Shown here: positions 27,984-36,949 of the stretch, piece by piece | Layout of the letters: each line of letters starts with the position of its first letter | Numbering within the stretch: the stretch's first letter is position 1 | Source: Porphyrobacter sp. IPPAS B-1204 | Lineage (GTDB): Bacteria > Pseudomonadota > Alphaproteobacteria > Sphingomonadales > Sphingomonadaceae | Reading direction: 5' to 3' | Assembly: GCA_003724185.1 (NCBI GenBank) | Contig: RHGM01000003.1 | Span: 434,001 to 498,000, forward strand | Length of the DNA: 64,000 bases | The notes under the pieces: generated by a model | Database searches by the model: none | Seen by the model: the letters and a program-made list of their open reading frames with translations, nothing else | What the model was told of the DNA's origin: nothing | Made by a program: the position numbers and the translations under genes

Positions 27984-28961
27984 ATGAACGCGCCCTTTCC
28001 CGCTCCCGATGCCAATACGGCCCAACGCCCGCCCCTCAACCTGCTGATCGCTGCCCCGCGCGGATTTTGCGCCGGGGTCGACCGCGCAATCGAGATCGTG
28101 GAGAAGGCGCTCGAACGCTATGGCTCGCCCGTCTATGTCCGGCACGAGATCGTCCACAACAAATATGTCGTCGAAGGCCTGAAGGCCAAAGGCGCGGTGT
28201 TTGTCGAGGAGTTGGACGAAGTGCCCGATGATGCGCCGGTTGTGTTCAGCGCGCACGGCGTGCCCAAGGCGGTTCCGGCAGAGGCGAAGCGGCGCAAGCT
28301 GCTGTATGTCGATGCCACCTGCCCGCTGGTGAGCAAGGTCCACCGTCAGGCCGAACGCCAGATCGAAAAGGGCCGCCACATCATCTTCATCGGCCATGAA
28401 GGCCACCCGGAAGTGATCGGCACGATGGGCCAGGTCGATCCGGGGCAGATGACGCTGGTGGAAACGATCGAGGACGTGGAAAAACTGCCCTTCGATGCTG
28501 ACGAGGAACTGGCATACCTCACGCAAACCACGCTGTCGGTGGATGACACGCGCGAAGTAATTCAGGCGCTGGAATGGCGTTACCCCAACATCTCCGGCCC
28601 TCGGGCAGAGGATATCTGCTACGCCACCTCCAACCGGCAGGCGGCGGTCAAGGAACTGGCGCAGGATTGCGATCTGGTGCTGGTGATCGGTTCGCCCAAT
28701 TCATCCAACGCCCTGCGTCTGGTCGAGGTGGCCGAACGGCTTGGCACCCCGGCCAAGCTGATCCAGCGCGCTGCCGAGATCGATTTCGGCTGGCTTGAAG
28801 GGGTGAAGACCCTTGGCCTCACCGCCGGGGCATCGGCGCCGGAAATTCTGGTGCGCGAAGTGGTCGATGCGCTGGCTGCCTATCGCCCGATCAGCGAAAA
28901 GACGATCACGGCGGCAGAAGAAAAGATGGTGTTCAAGCTGCCGCGCCAGCTGACCGAGTAA
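27984..28961 (+). CDS. ispH: 4-hydroxy-3-methylbut-2-enyl diphosphate reductase
   Basis: A 325-residue iron-sulfur enzyme for the last step of the MEP isoprenoid pathway, making IPP and DMAPP. Cluster ligands Cys29 ([12 protein letters not shown]), Cys113 ([11 protein letters not shown]) and Cys212 ([10 protein letters not shown]) are all present, with substrate motifs [22 protein letters not shown] and [13 protein letters not shown]. Length is standard, plus about 18 extra N-terminal residues. Followed after 16 bases by thrB, a pairing I believe is recurrent in alphaproteobacteria. Confidence 0.97.
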   Translation: MNAPFPAPDANTAQRPPLNLLIAAPRGFCAGVDRAIEIVEKALERYGSPVYVRHEIVHNKYVVEGLKAKGAVFVEELDEVPDDAPVVFSAHGVPKAVPAEAKRRKLLYVDATCPLVSKVHRQAERQIEKGRHIIFIGHEGHPEVIGTMGQVDPGQMTLVETIEDVEKLPFDADEELAYLTQTTLSVDDTREVIQALEWRYPNISGPRAEDICYATSNRQAAVKELAQDCDLVLVIGSPNSSNALRLVEVAERLGTPAKLIQRAAEIDFGWLEGVKTLGLTAGASAPEILVREVVDALAAYRPISEKTITAAEEKMVFKLPRQLTE

Positions 28962-28977
28962 CACCGGACGCGGGCGC

Positions 28978-29946
28978 ATGGCGGTCTATACCCATCTCGG
29001 GGCGGAAGACCTCGCCCGGCTGATCGCGCATTATGACGTGGGCGAGCTTGTCTCGGCCAAGGGCATTGCCGAGGGCGTGTCCAATTCCAACTGGCTGGTG
29101 GAAACGACAGGCGCGGGCGAATCGGGCACGCGCTTCATCCTGACGCTGTACGAACGGCGGATCGACTATGCCGATCTGCCCTATTTCCTCGATCTGCTCG
29201 ATCATTTGGCGGGCAAGGGCTGCCCGGTCCCGCGCACGATGCATGACCGCAGCGGCGCATCCTTCCGCATGGTCGAAGGCAAGGCGGCGGCGCTGATCGA
29301 ATTTCTGCCCGGCGTCTCCCCCACCCGCCCCACGCCCGCACAGGCGCGCGCGGTGGGCGAGGTGTTGGCGCGGCTGCATCTGGCGGCTGAAGATTTCCCG
29401 CTCGCCCGCGCCAATGCGATGGATTTCGCCGCGACCTCCGCCATTCTGGAGACGTGCGGGGCAGAGGCGCTGGCAACCATCGACGCAGGGCTGCCCGCGA
29501 TGCTGGATCATGCCCGCGCCGCCGCCGCGCTCGACCTGTCGGCGCTACCGCAATCGCAGACCCACACGGACTTGTTCCCCGATAATGTGCTGATGCTGGG
29601 CGACCACGTGACAGGCCTGATCGATTTCTACTTCGCCTGCACCGGGCCAATGGTGCTCGATCTGGCGGTGACCCATGCGGCGTGGTGTTTCGACAGCGAA
29701 AACGCCTACCGCCCCGATTGCGGCGCGGCGCTGGCCGAGGGCTATCAGAGCGTCCGCCGCCTCACCCCCGCCGAACGCGCCCTGTTCCCCGATATCGCCA
29801 AGGGCGCGTGTCTCAGATTTGTTGCCAGCCGGGCCGAGGACTGGCTCGACACCCCCGATGATGCGCTCGTCACCCGCAAGGATCCGATGCAATTTGTCCG
29901 GCGCTGGCACTTCTACGATCAAGCGGGCACCGGGCTGCTTGCCTGA
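28978..29946 (+). CDS. thrB: Homoserine kinase (type II, APH-like)
   Basis: A 322-residue kinase phosphorylating homoserine in threonine synthesis. It has the choline/aminoglycoside-kinase fold, not the GHMP fold: N-lobe GIAEGVSNSNWLVET and RFILTLYERR, the catalytic loop QTHTDLFPDNVLM (Asp with downstream Asn) and the metal motif GLIDFYFACTGPMVLDLA. YFLDLLDHLAGKGCPVP matches type II ThrB. Works upstream of threonine synthase and therefore upstream of the IlvA encoded at 17428-18690. Confidence 0.94.
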   Translation: MAVYTHLGAEDLARLIAHYDVGELVSAKGIAEGVSNSNWLVETTGAGESGTRFILTLYERRIDYADLPYFLDLLDHLAGKGCPVPRTMHDRSGASFRMVEGKAAALIEFLPGVSPTRPTPAQARAVGEVLARLHLAAEDFPLARANAMDFAATSAILETCGAEALATIDAGLPAMLDHARAAAALDLSALPQSQTHTDLFPDNVLMLGDHVTGLIDFYFACTGPMVLDLAVTHAAWCFDSENAYRPDCGAALAEGYQSVRRLTPAERALFPDIAKGACLRFVASRAEDWLDTPDDALVTRKDPMQFVRRWHFYDQAGTGLLA

Positions 29947-29976
29947 CAGGCCCTTCCGGCCCTAGGGGTTGTCCCC

Positions 29977-30423
29977 ATGAAGCAGGTCAAAATCTACACC
30001 GATGGCGCCTGCAAGGGCAATCCCGGCCCCGGCGGCTGGGGCGCGCTGCTGCGTATGGGCCCGCACGAGAAGGAATTGTCGGGCGGGGAGCCTGACACCA
30101 CCAACAACCGCATGGAAATGACCGCCGCGATTCGCGGGCTGAACGCCCTGATCGAACCGTGCGAGGTCGATCTTTATTCCGACAGCAAATATGTGCTCGA
30201 CGGGATGAACAAGTGGATTCACGGCTGGCAGCGCAATGGCTGGATGAACGCCAGCAAGAAACCGGTGCGCAATGCCGATCTGTGGCACGATCTGATCGAG
30301 GCGGCGCGCCCGCACAAGGTGACGTGGCACTGGGTGAAGGGCCACAATGGCCACCCCGAAAACGAACGCGTCGACGCGCTGGCCAGCGCGGAGGCGGCGC
30401 GGATCGCGGCGGGGGAGAAATAA
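29977..30423 (+). CDS. rnhA: Ribonuclease HI
   Basis: A 148-residue enzyme cutting RNA in RNA-DNA hybrids, for example Okazaki primers and R-loops. The four metal-binding carboxylates are visible in [32 protein letters not shown] and NERVDALA, and the basic protrusion [19 protein letters not shown] is the handle region of the E. coli type. Lies 30 bases after thrB on the same strand. Confidence 0.97.
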   Translation: MKQVKIYTDGACKGNPGPGGWGALLRMGPHEKELSGGEPDTTNNRMEMTAAIRGLNALIEPCEVDLYSDSKYVLDGMNKWIHGWQRNGWMNASKKPVRNADLWHDLIEAARPHKVTWHWVKGHNGHPENERVDALASAEAARIAAGEK

Positions 30424-30444
30424 GCCCCCCCGCGCGCCGAAAAA

Positions 30445-30621
30445 TCAGCTGTTGTCTTCGACCTCGGCGCCGGGGCCGTTCTTCTTGATCGAATCGATCG
30501 CGTTCTGCGCGCTCGCCTTGCTCGAATAGCCCTGCGTCGAGAACATCACTTCCGAATTGTACTTGAAGCGCACGCGGAACTCGCCCGCGTTATCCTTGTA
30601 GATTTCAAACTTGTGAGCCAT
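30445..30621 (-). CDS. YegP-like (DUF1508) small protein
   Basis: A 58-residue protein, MAHKFEIYKDNAGEFRVRFK and so on, ending GAEVEDNS. KFEIYKDNAGEFRVRFK followed by a second half with GYSSKASAQNAIDSIKKN is the DUF1508/YegP module, a small alpha/beta unit of unknown function. It contains one copy where E. coli YegP has two. Monocistronic, convergent with rnhA. The start follows a GGAGGG-like site at about 30628-30633. Confidence 0.85.
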   Translation of the reverse strand: MAHKFEIYKDNAGEFRVRFKYNSEVMFSTQGYSSKASAQNAIDSIKKNGPGAEVEDNS

Positions 30622-30681
30622 CGGCTTTCCCTCCCTCGTGGTTAAACAAAGTTAGGAAATGGCAGATCGAACCGGGCTTGG

Positions 30682-31797
30682 CTAGGCGGTTTGCGCCTGC
30701 CTTGCGGGTTGGAAGCGCTGGGGCGAGAACATCGCCGGATCAATCCGTGCGGTCATTGCGTCAGCCCCCTGACCCAGCAGCAATTGTGCCGCCAGCCGCG
30801 CAGCAGCGGGGGCAGTCTGGATGCCGAAACCGCCTTGGCCTGCACACCAGAAGAACCCTTCGGCACGGGCGTCAAAGCCATAGACCGGTATCCGGTCCGG
30901 CGCGAAGCTGCGCAGGCCTGCCCAGCGGCGTTCAACCGCCGCGATCCGCCAGTCGGTGACCTGCTGGAACCGGTCGATGGCGATGGCGACATCGAGTTCC
31001 TCGGGCGCGGCGTCGCAGGGCTCTGAGGGGATTTCGTCATGCGGGCTCAGCCACAACCGGCCTGCATCGGGCTTGAAATAGAAGCCGCCATTGATGTCGA
31101 GCACCAGCGGCAGATCGGCCGGCGCCTGCGGTTCCACGCGCAGCACGGCGACAGTGCGGCGCAGCGGCGCGATGCCGACAGGCTCCGCAGCTGCGAGTCG
31201 CGCGATATCGTCAGCCCAGGCTCCGGCAGCGTTGACGATTGTGCCCGCCCGCCACGTCTCGCCGCGTTCGCTGGTGATCGTCCACGCGCCGCCAACCCGC
31301 GCCAATCCGGTGATTCGCGCACGGCAGGCAATGTCCACACCGTGCCTGCGCGCCATGCCAAGATAGTGCTGATGCAGCCCGGCAACGTCGATATCGGCGC
31401 AGGCAGGCTGGTGCAGCGCCTCGCTCCATTCGGGGCGGATGTGCGGCACTTTCTCTGCCAGCTGCGCAGGCGTCAGCCGGTGGGTGACAATGCCCGTTCC
31501 GGCGAAGGTGGCAACATGGGCATCCATCGCTGCGCGATCCTCCGCCCGCCCGACATACAAGGCGCCGCGCGGCGTGAGAAAGCCATTCTCGTCCAGATAC
31601 TTGCCCGAAGCCAGCGTCAGCGGCACCACGCCCGGACCGCCGTAGGTTTCTTCCCAGAACGCGGCCGAGCGCCCGGTCGCGTGGTATCCCGGCGCGTCCT
31701 CCGCCTCCAGCAGCAGCACGCTGGCATAGGGGGCGAGTTCGGCAGCAAGGCTCGCGCCCGCCATGCCTGCACCGATGATGGCAATATCGTGGATCAT
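30682..31797 (-). CDS. FAD-dependent oxidoreductase (DAO family)
   Basis: A 371-residue flavoprotein of the D-amino-acid oxidase/glycine oxidase family. The dinucleotide-binding motif is GAGMAGASLAAEL at residues 9-21; VLLLEAEDAPGYHATGRSAAFW is the FAD-ribose and isoalloxazine region; GGFYFKPDAGRLWLSPHDE and AGQGGFGIQTAPAAARLAAQ complete the fold. It probably oxidises an amine or 2-hydroxy acid; the substrate cannot be told. The start overlaps the stop of the upstream alpha/beta hydrolase (31794-31797). Confidence 0.88.
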   Translation of the reverse strand: MIHDIAIIGAGMAGASLAAELAPYASVLLLEAEDAPGYHATGRSAAFWEETYGGPGVVPLTLASGKYLDENGFLTPRGALYVGRAEDRAAMDAHVATFAGTGIVTHRLTPAQLAEKVPHIRPEWSEALHQPACADIDVAGLHQHYLGMARRHGVDIACRARITGLARVGGAWTITSERGETWRAGTIVNAAGAWADDIARLAAAEPVGIAPLRRTVAVLRVEPQAPADLPLVLDINGGFYFKPDAGRLWLSPHDEIPSEPCDAAPEELDVAIAIDRFQQVTDWRIAAVERRWAGLRSFAPDRIPVYGFDARAEGFFWCAGQGGFGIQTAPAAARLAAQLLLGQGADAMTARIDPAMFSPQRFQPARQAQTA

Positions 31798-32744
31798 GCC
31801 GCCTCCGCCCGTGCCGGGGCGGCAGATTCAAGGAAATCGGCGATTCGCGCCATGATCGCTGCGCGCACGCCATCTTCCTCACGCAGGACTTCGTGACGCG
31901 CCTCTTCGCCCAGCGCCATGATAGCGCCCTTGGGCAGCCGTGCGGCGGCGCGGACATTGGCGGGGTGGCTCACCAGCTTGTCCGCCGCGGTGGAGACGAT
32001 CAGCACCGGCACATCGACTCTTTCGAGCGCGCCCGGCGCCTCCAGCACCCGCCACGAGGCATAGGCGCGTTCGACCCAGCGCCAGCTGGCGGGGCCCATC
32101 ACCAGCTGCGGGCGGGTGTCACGCCACCATTGTTCATCGGCATAGCGGACCGGATCATGGGTCAGCAGATGCGAGCGTGCCGCGGGAAGCTCTCCCGGCT
32201 TTTCGCTCCATTTCCAGGCTTGGCGCAGCGGATCGCCGATCCGGCACATGGTCTGCGCCACGCGGTGGAGCATGGCGAGGGGCAGCGGCGGGCCGGCAAC
32301 GCCGGTCATCGGCGCGCTGAGAACCACGGCATCGGGCCGCACCCGGCCATCCACCAACGCGCGCAGCACCAGATGCCCGCCCATCGAATGGGCGGCGAGA
32401 ACATGCGGTCCCGGCGTTTCGGCCACCCACCGCTCCCACAGATAGGCCAGATCATCGACCCAGATACCGAAATCCTCGATATGGCCAGTGACCGCATCCC
32501 GGCCAAGCCGCCCCGACCCTGCCTGCCCGCGCCAGTCCGACGCGGTCACCCGCCAGCCGGCGCGGTGCCATTCGTCCAGCGTTTCGAGATACTTCTCGTA
32601 GAAATCCGCCCGCCCCGGCAGAAACAGGATCGAACCACGCGGTGCATCGCCGCCCGGCCAATCGATCCGGCGCACCGCATGGCCGTCCGCCGCGTGCCAC
32701 AGGCTTTCGCGCGCGTGGGGAGGGATGGCGCGGCGATCAATCAT
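31794..32744 (-). CDS. Alpha/beta hydrolase, lysophospholipase-like
   Basis: A 316-residue serine hydrolase of the PldB/monoacylglycerol-lipase type. The nucleophile elbow is AAHSMGGHLVLRAL (Ser in HSMGG); SILFLPGRADFYEKYLETLDEW is the oxyanion region common to lysophospholipase L2; the Asp lies in LIVSTAADKLVSH and the His in EARHEVLREED. No signal peptide. Forms a two-gene unit with the FAD oxidoreductase and is divergent from cpaA with 134 bases between. Confidence 0.88.
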   Translation of the reverse strand: MIDRRAIPPHARESLWHAADGHAVRRIDWPGGDAPRGSILFLPGRADFYEKYLETLDEWHRAGWRVTASDWRGQAGSGRLGRDAVTGHIEDFGIWVDDLAYLWERWVAETPGPHVLAAHSMGGHLVLRALVDGRVRPDAVVLSAPMTGVAGPPLPLAMLHRVAQTMCRIGDPLRQAWKWSEKPGELPAARSHLLTHDPVRYADEQWWRDTRPQLVMGPASWRWVERAYASWRVLEAPGALERVDVPVLIVSTAADKLVSHPANVRAAARLPKGAIMALGEEARHEVLREEDGVRAAIMARIADFLESAAPARAEAA

Positions 32745-32878
32745 GGCTGCGTCCCCGCGATCTGCGGTCGCAGGCCGTTAAGCGTGGTTACTATTTGGTA
32801 AGTCATAACCTGTAGCAGTGTCCCAATGAAGGACGACCCACGCATGTTGCATGGGCTCGCGCCGGGGGCACGAAGACG

Positions 32879-33364
32879 ATGAATGACATTTCCTACGGTT
32901 TGCTGATCGCCTTGGCAATTGCGCTGCTGTTTGCCGCGTTCACCGACATTCGGCGCCGTCAGATCGACAATTGGCTGAACGGCGCGATTGCGCTGGGCGC
33001 ACCGGTGTTCTGGTGGGCGAGCGGCATGGCCCTGTGGCCCGATGTCGCAATCCAGCTTGGCGTGGCGGTTGCTGCCTTTGCCGTGTTTGCAGGAATGTTC
33101 GCGATGAAGATGATGGGCGGCGGCGATGTGAAGCTGCTCACCGTTCTCGCGCTGTGGATCACCCCGTTCAATTTCATGCAATTGCTGCTGATCATGGCGC
33201 TCGCTGGCGGCGCGCTGACGGTGGTGATGTTCTTCTGGCACACCGCTCGCCGGCAGAAGGAACGGCTCGCCATTCCTTACGGCGTCGCCATCGCTTTTGG
33301 CGGACTTTGGGTGCTGGCGGTCAATTACATGCCAAGCGGCGTCATCGCTGCGCAGGCTGCATAA
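32879..33364 (+). CDS. cpaA: Prepilin peptidase CpaA (A24 family)
   Basis: A 161-residue membrane aspartic peptidase that cleaves the leader from Flp prepilin. Catalytic Asp23 in FTDIRRRQIDN and Asp83 in MGGGDVKLL match the A24 GxGD pattern; four to five helices. The cytoplasmic Cys-rich methylation domain of larger PilD enzymes is absent, as usual in CpaA/TadV. First gene of the pilus locus; cpaB follows after 88 bases. Confidence 0.93.
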   Translation: MNDISYGLLIALAIALLFAAFTDIRRRQIDNWLNGAIALGAPVFWWASGMALWPDVAIQLGVAVAAFAVFAGMFAMKMMGGGDVKLLTVLALWITPFNFMQLLLIMALAGGALTVVMFFWHTARRQKERLAIPYGVAIAFGGLWVLAVNYMPSGVIAAQAA

Positions 33365-33452
33365 CCCGATTTTAACCAGTCAGGACTTACGCATCGCAAC
33401 CATACCTGCCCGCTAACCAACCAAGGGCATTTACGAGGGGGCTAATTGAGCC

Positions 33453-34571
33453 ATGGATAGGAAGAAACTGGTTCTGCTGCTGGGCGCGCTGATCATTGCG
33501 ATTGGTACGGCCATTGCTGCACGCAGCATGTTCGCCGGAGGCGCTGCCCCCGATGCCGAGGCCGCCGCTCCGACAGGGCCGCGGGTTCTGGTTGCCAAGC
33601 GGGCTTTGACCGCCGGCACCATCATCACTGCCGATGCGCTGGGCTTCCAGCCCTGGCCCAAGGAGCTGGTGCAGGACGCCTACTTCATCGACGGCGAAGC
33701 CGACATGAACAAGCTGCTTGGCACCGTGGTCCGTTACCCGATCACCGCCGGTGAGCCGGTGACGCAAGGCTCGCTTGTCGCGCCGGGCGATCGCGGCTTC
33801 CTTGCTGCGGCGCTTGGCCCGGGGATGCGCGCTGTCACTGTGCCGGTGTCGTCCACGACCGGGGTTGCAGGCTTCATCTTCGCAGGTGACCGGGTTGACC
33901 TCGTGCTGACCCAGACGGTTTCGGGCGATTGCACCGACTGCACGCTCAACACCGCCGAAACGGTGCTGCGCAACCTGCGGGTGCTCGCCACCGACCAGAC
34001 CGTGGAAAAGACCACCGACGAAAACGGCAAGACCGTTGTGACCGAATTCCGCACCGTCACGCTCGAAGTGACGCCGAAGATCGCGGAAAAGGTTGCTGTC
34101 GCCCAGACCATCGGCACGATCAGCCTGGCGCTGCGCTCGCTCGCCGATAGCCCGGCCGAACTCGAACGGGCTGTGGCCGCAGGCGATGTCCAGCTGCCCG
34201 CCAACGCGACCCCCGAGCAGGAAGAAAAGCTGCTCAAGGCCGCGATGGGCCGCCCGATCGACAAGGGCACGACCTTCGTGACCGGCGGTGATGTGTCGCG
34301 CTTCCAGCGCTCCACCGTTCCGCCCAAGAACCAGCCGAGCCAGCAGGCATACCAGGCTGCTGCCCCTGCTCCGGCCCGTGCCGGTGGCTCGGATGGCAAC
34401 GCTGCGCCTGTCTATCGTGGTCCGAGCGTGCGGGTGACCCGCGGCAAGGACACCGAAGAAACGCAGGTCAGCGCGAAGGCCAACAGCACCGCGATCCTTT
34501 CTTCCCAGCAACGGGGTGTGCGTGCCGCAGGCAAGACGCTGCCCGCTGCCGGCATGACCGTGATCAACTGA
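33453..34571 (+). CDS. cpaB: Flp pilus assembly protein CpaB
   Basis: A 372-residue periplasmic protein with an N-terminal anchor (KLVLLLGALIIAIGTAIAARSM) and a SAF domain at about 48-110 (VLVAKRALTAGTIITADALGFQPWP, TVVRYPITAGEPVT). GMRAVTVPVSSTTGVAGFIFAGDRVDLVLTQT is the RcpC/CpaB core. The C-terminal ~90 residues are Pro/Ala-rich and end with an Arg-rich segment (VRVTRGKDTEE). Thought to help the secretin CpaC assemble. Four conserved-looking Cys sit in SGDCTDCTLN. Confidence 0.94.
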   Translation: MDRKKLVLLLGALIIAIGTAIAARSMFAGGAAPDAEAAAPTGPRVLVAKRALTAGTIITADALGFQPWPKELVQDAYFIDGEADMNKLLGTVVRYPITAGEPVTQGSLVAPGDRGFLAAALGPGMRAVTVPVSSTTGVAGFIFAGDRVDLVLTQTVSGDCTDCTLNTAETVLRNLRVLATDQTVEKTTDENGKTVVTEFRTVTLEVTPKIAEKVAVAQTIGTISLALRSLADSPAELERAVAAGDVQLPANATPEQEEKLLKAAMGRPIDKGTTFVTGGDVSRFQRSTVPPKNQPSQQAYQAAAPAPARAGGSDGNAAPVYRGPSVRVTRGKDTEETQVSAKANSTAILSSQQRGVRAAGKTLPAAGMTVIN

Positions 34572-34656
34572 GGGGATCAAGACCATGCCTGACACCATGA
34601 TCCATCGCACGCCTGAATGTCAGGCGACCCGTGGCAAAGCCGAAGGGGGGCAACCC

Positions 34657-36249
34657 ATGAACCGCAATTCCAAGATCAAGCTGCTGGCAGCTGCAATGGC
34701 AATCTTGCCGGTGGCAGCAGCCATGCCGGCGGCCACTGCCACCGCGCAGCAGGTCGCCCGCCCTTCGCAGGAAATCGTCCTGTCGATCGGCAAGGGTGAA
34801 CTGGTGACGGTGCCTGGCACCATGGCCGATGTGTTCGTCGCCAACGATACCGTTGCCGATGTGCAGGTCAAATCGCAACGCCAGCTCTATGTGTTCGGCA
34901 AGGCGGGCGGTGAAACCACCATCTATGCCAGCAACGAAGCCGGTGATGTGGTCTTTTCGGCCAATATCCGGGTCGGCTCCAACATCGGCAGCGTCGATCA
35001 GATGCTGGCGATGGCCATGCCCGATGCCAAGGTGAGCATTTCGACGATGGGCACCAACACCGTGCTGCTGACCGGCACTGTGGCCGCCCCTGAAGATGCC
35101 GCCGAAGCAGAACGGCTGGTCACGGCCTTCCTCGGCGAAGAATCCAACGTCATCAGCCGCCTCAAGACCGCGACGCCGCTGCAGGTCAATCTGCACGTCA
35201 AGTTCGCTGAAGTCAGCCGCAGCCTCGTCCGCGAAATCGGCGGCAACCTGACGACCATCGACGGCACGGGCGGCTTCCGCTTCGGCGTCGGCAGCGGGCG
35301 GCCGCTTGGTGGCCCCAACGTGTGGTCGCCGCAGGGTCCGCTTGCCGCGGGCAACACGGTGGCACAGTCGTCCTTCGTGCTTCCCGATGGCACCCGCATT
35401 CCGGGCCCGGCCGTGGATTCCGGCGGTGGCACCTCGCTTTCGGGTCTGGGTCGCCTGTTCGGCATCAACATGCTGGGCGCGCTTGATCTTTCGGAACGGC
35501 TCGGGTTGGTGACCACCATCACCGAACCCAATCTCACCGCGCTTTCCGGTGAAACCGCGACGTTCCTGGCGGGCGGCGAATTCCCGATCCCGATCGCACA
35601 GGGCCTCGGCCAGGTGGCGATCCAGTTCCGCCAGTTCGGCGTCAGCCTGGCCTACACCCCGACGGTGCTTTCGAACGGCCGCATTTCGATGCGGGTGCGT
35701 CCGGAAGTGTCGGAACTGTCGACCCAGGGCGCTATCACGCTGAACGGGTTCCAGGTTCCGGCCATCACCACCCGCCGCACGGAAACGACGGTCGAGCTCG
35801 GCTCGGGCCAAAGCTTCATGATCGCCGGGCTGATGAGCGCCAATTCGCAGAACTCGCTGGAGAAGGCGCCGGGCGTTGGGGACATTCCGATCCTCGGCAA
35901 CCTGTTCCGCAGCCGCGAATTCCGCAAGGGCGAAACCGAGCTGGTGATCATCGTCACCCCCTATCTGGTCCAGCCGGTCGATGCCAAGGACATCGTCCTG
36001 CCGACCGATGGGTACCAATCGGCCAACGAGTTCGAACAGCTGCTTGGCTATCAGAACCACGCCGGTGTCTCGGGCGCACAGCGCCCCGGCCCGATCGCCG
36101 CCGATCAGGACGCGCCGCCCCCCAAGGTGAGCGAGGTCGATCCTGCCGGGATCGTCCCGACGCAGCAGGAAAAGCCGCGCCGCGCCGACAAGAAGAACCG
36201 CCGCGAGGAACGTGAGGCCGCTGCCGCCGCCCCGGGCTTCAGCCTCTAA
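34657..36249 (+). CDS. cpaC: Flp pilus secretin CpaC
   Basis: A 530-residue outer-membrane secretin. Signal peptide residues 1-29 (IKLLAAAMAILPVAAAMPAATATAQ). The N-domain includes KGELVTVPGTMADVFVANDTVADVQV and a BON-like piece (LTGTVAAPEDAAEAERLV); the secretin core has VNLHVKFAEVSRSLVREIGGN, ITEPNLTALSGETATFLAGGEFPIP and ETTVELGSGQSFMIAGL, ending GETELVIIVTPYLVQP. The last ~60 residues are charged and low in complexity. The start at 34657 follows an AAGGGGGG run; an ATG 24 codons upstream would put a hydrophilic stretch before the signal peptide. Confidence 0.95.
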   Translation: MNRNSKIKLLAAAMAILPVAAAMPAATATAQQVARPSQEIVLSIGKGELVTVPGTMADVFVANDTVADVQVKSQRQLYVFGKAGGETTIYASNEAGDVVFSANIRVGSNIGSVDQMLAMAMPDAKVSISTMGTNTVLLTGTVAAPEDAAEAERLVTAFLGEESNVISRLKTATPLQVNLHVKFAEVSRSLVREIGGNLTTIDGTGGFRFGVGSGRPLGGPNVWSPQGPLAAGNTVAQSSFVLPDGTRIPGPAVDSGGGTSLSGLGRLFGINMLGALDLSERLGLVTTITEPNLTALSGETATFLAGGEFPIPIAQGLGQVAIQFRQFGVSLAYTPTVLSNGRISMRVRPEVSELSTQGAITLNGFQVPAITTRRTETTVELGSGQSFMIAGLMSANSQNSLEKAPGVGDIPILGNLFRSREFRKGETELVIIVTPYLVQPVDAKDIVLPTDGYQSANEFEQLLGYQNHAGVSGAQRPGPIAADQDAPPPKVSEVDPAGIVPTQQEKPRRADKKNRREEREAAAAAPGFSL

Positions 36250-36268
36250 CGTGAGAAAGGTGAATACG

Positions 36269-36946
36269 ATGCCGATTGCACGACACACCACGCGTCCCGA
36301 TCATAAGGTCGCCAAACTCGCTCTCGCGCTGGCGCTCGGCCTCGGCCTGGCCGGCTGCGGCGGGATGCCCACCAACTCTGCGCTTTACAGCGTGAAGCAG
36401 CCGGTGGTGCAACGCACCAACATGACGCTGGACGTCACCACCACCACCGCGGGCCTGCCGATTTCCGAACAGCAGCGCATCAACGGCTGGTTCGAGACGA
36501 TGGATCTGCGTTACGGGGATCGCGTCGCGATTGAAAACCCCAGCCAGAACCCCGCTGTCACCAACGCGGTCCGCGATCTGGCGGCACGGTATGGCCTGAT
36601 GCTGAGCGACACTGCGCCGGTCACGCCGGGCTTTATCCAGCCGGGCCAGGCGCGCGTGGTCATCACCCGCGCCACCGCCAGCGTGCCGGGCTGCCCTGAC
36701 TGGTCGGCGAAGTCGGACATGAACTACACCAATGGCATCAGCCCGAATTACGGCTGCGCGGTCAACAGCAACCTGGCTGCCATGGTCGCCGATCCGCAGG
36801 ATCTGATCGAAGGCAAGAAGGGTGCAAGCGAAACCGTGATCGCCACGTCCAACAAGGCGATCTCGACCTATCGTGACAAGGAGCCGAGCGGCAAGGCCGG
36901 CCTTATGGAAGCAGGCACTGCAGCCGCTGGCGGAGGAGGTAACTAA
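36269..36946 (+). CDS. cpaD: Pilus assembly lipoprotein CpaD
   Basis: A 225-residue lipoprotein with lipobox LAGC in LALALGLGLAGCGGMPT (Cys at about residue 31). The body has the CpaD features NGWFETMDLRYGDRVAIENP, GCPDWS and NYGCAVNSNLAAMVADPQDLIEG. It is believed to act as a pilotin-like partner of the CpaC secretin. GTG codons at 36251 and 36260 in the same frame are alternative starts. Three bases separate its stop from cpaE. Confidence 0.92.
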   Translation: MPIARHTTRPDHKVAKLALALALGLGLAGCGGMPTNSALYSVKQPVVQRTNMTLDVTTTTAGLPISEQQRINGWFETMDLRYGDRVAIENPSQNPAVTNAVRDLAARYGLMLSDTAPVTPGFIQPGQARVVITRATASVPGCPDWSAKSDMNYTNGISPNYGCAVNSNLAAMVADPQDLIEGKKGASETVIATSNKAISTYRDKEPSGKAGLMEAGTAAAGGGGN

Positions 36947-36949
36947 GCC

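Noticed and set aside
34564..36291. A 575-codon minus-strand frame opposite cpaC
   Set aside because: His/Arg/Asp-rich composition typical of an antisense shadow; cpaC has all secretin motifs on the plus strand.
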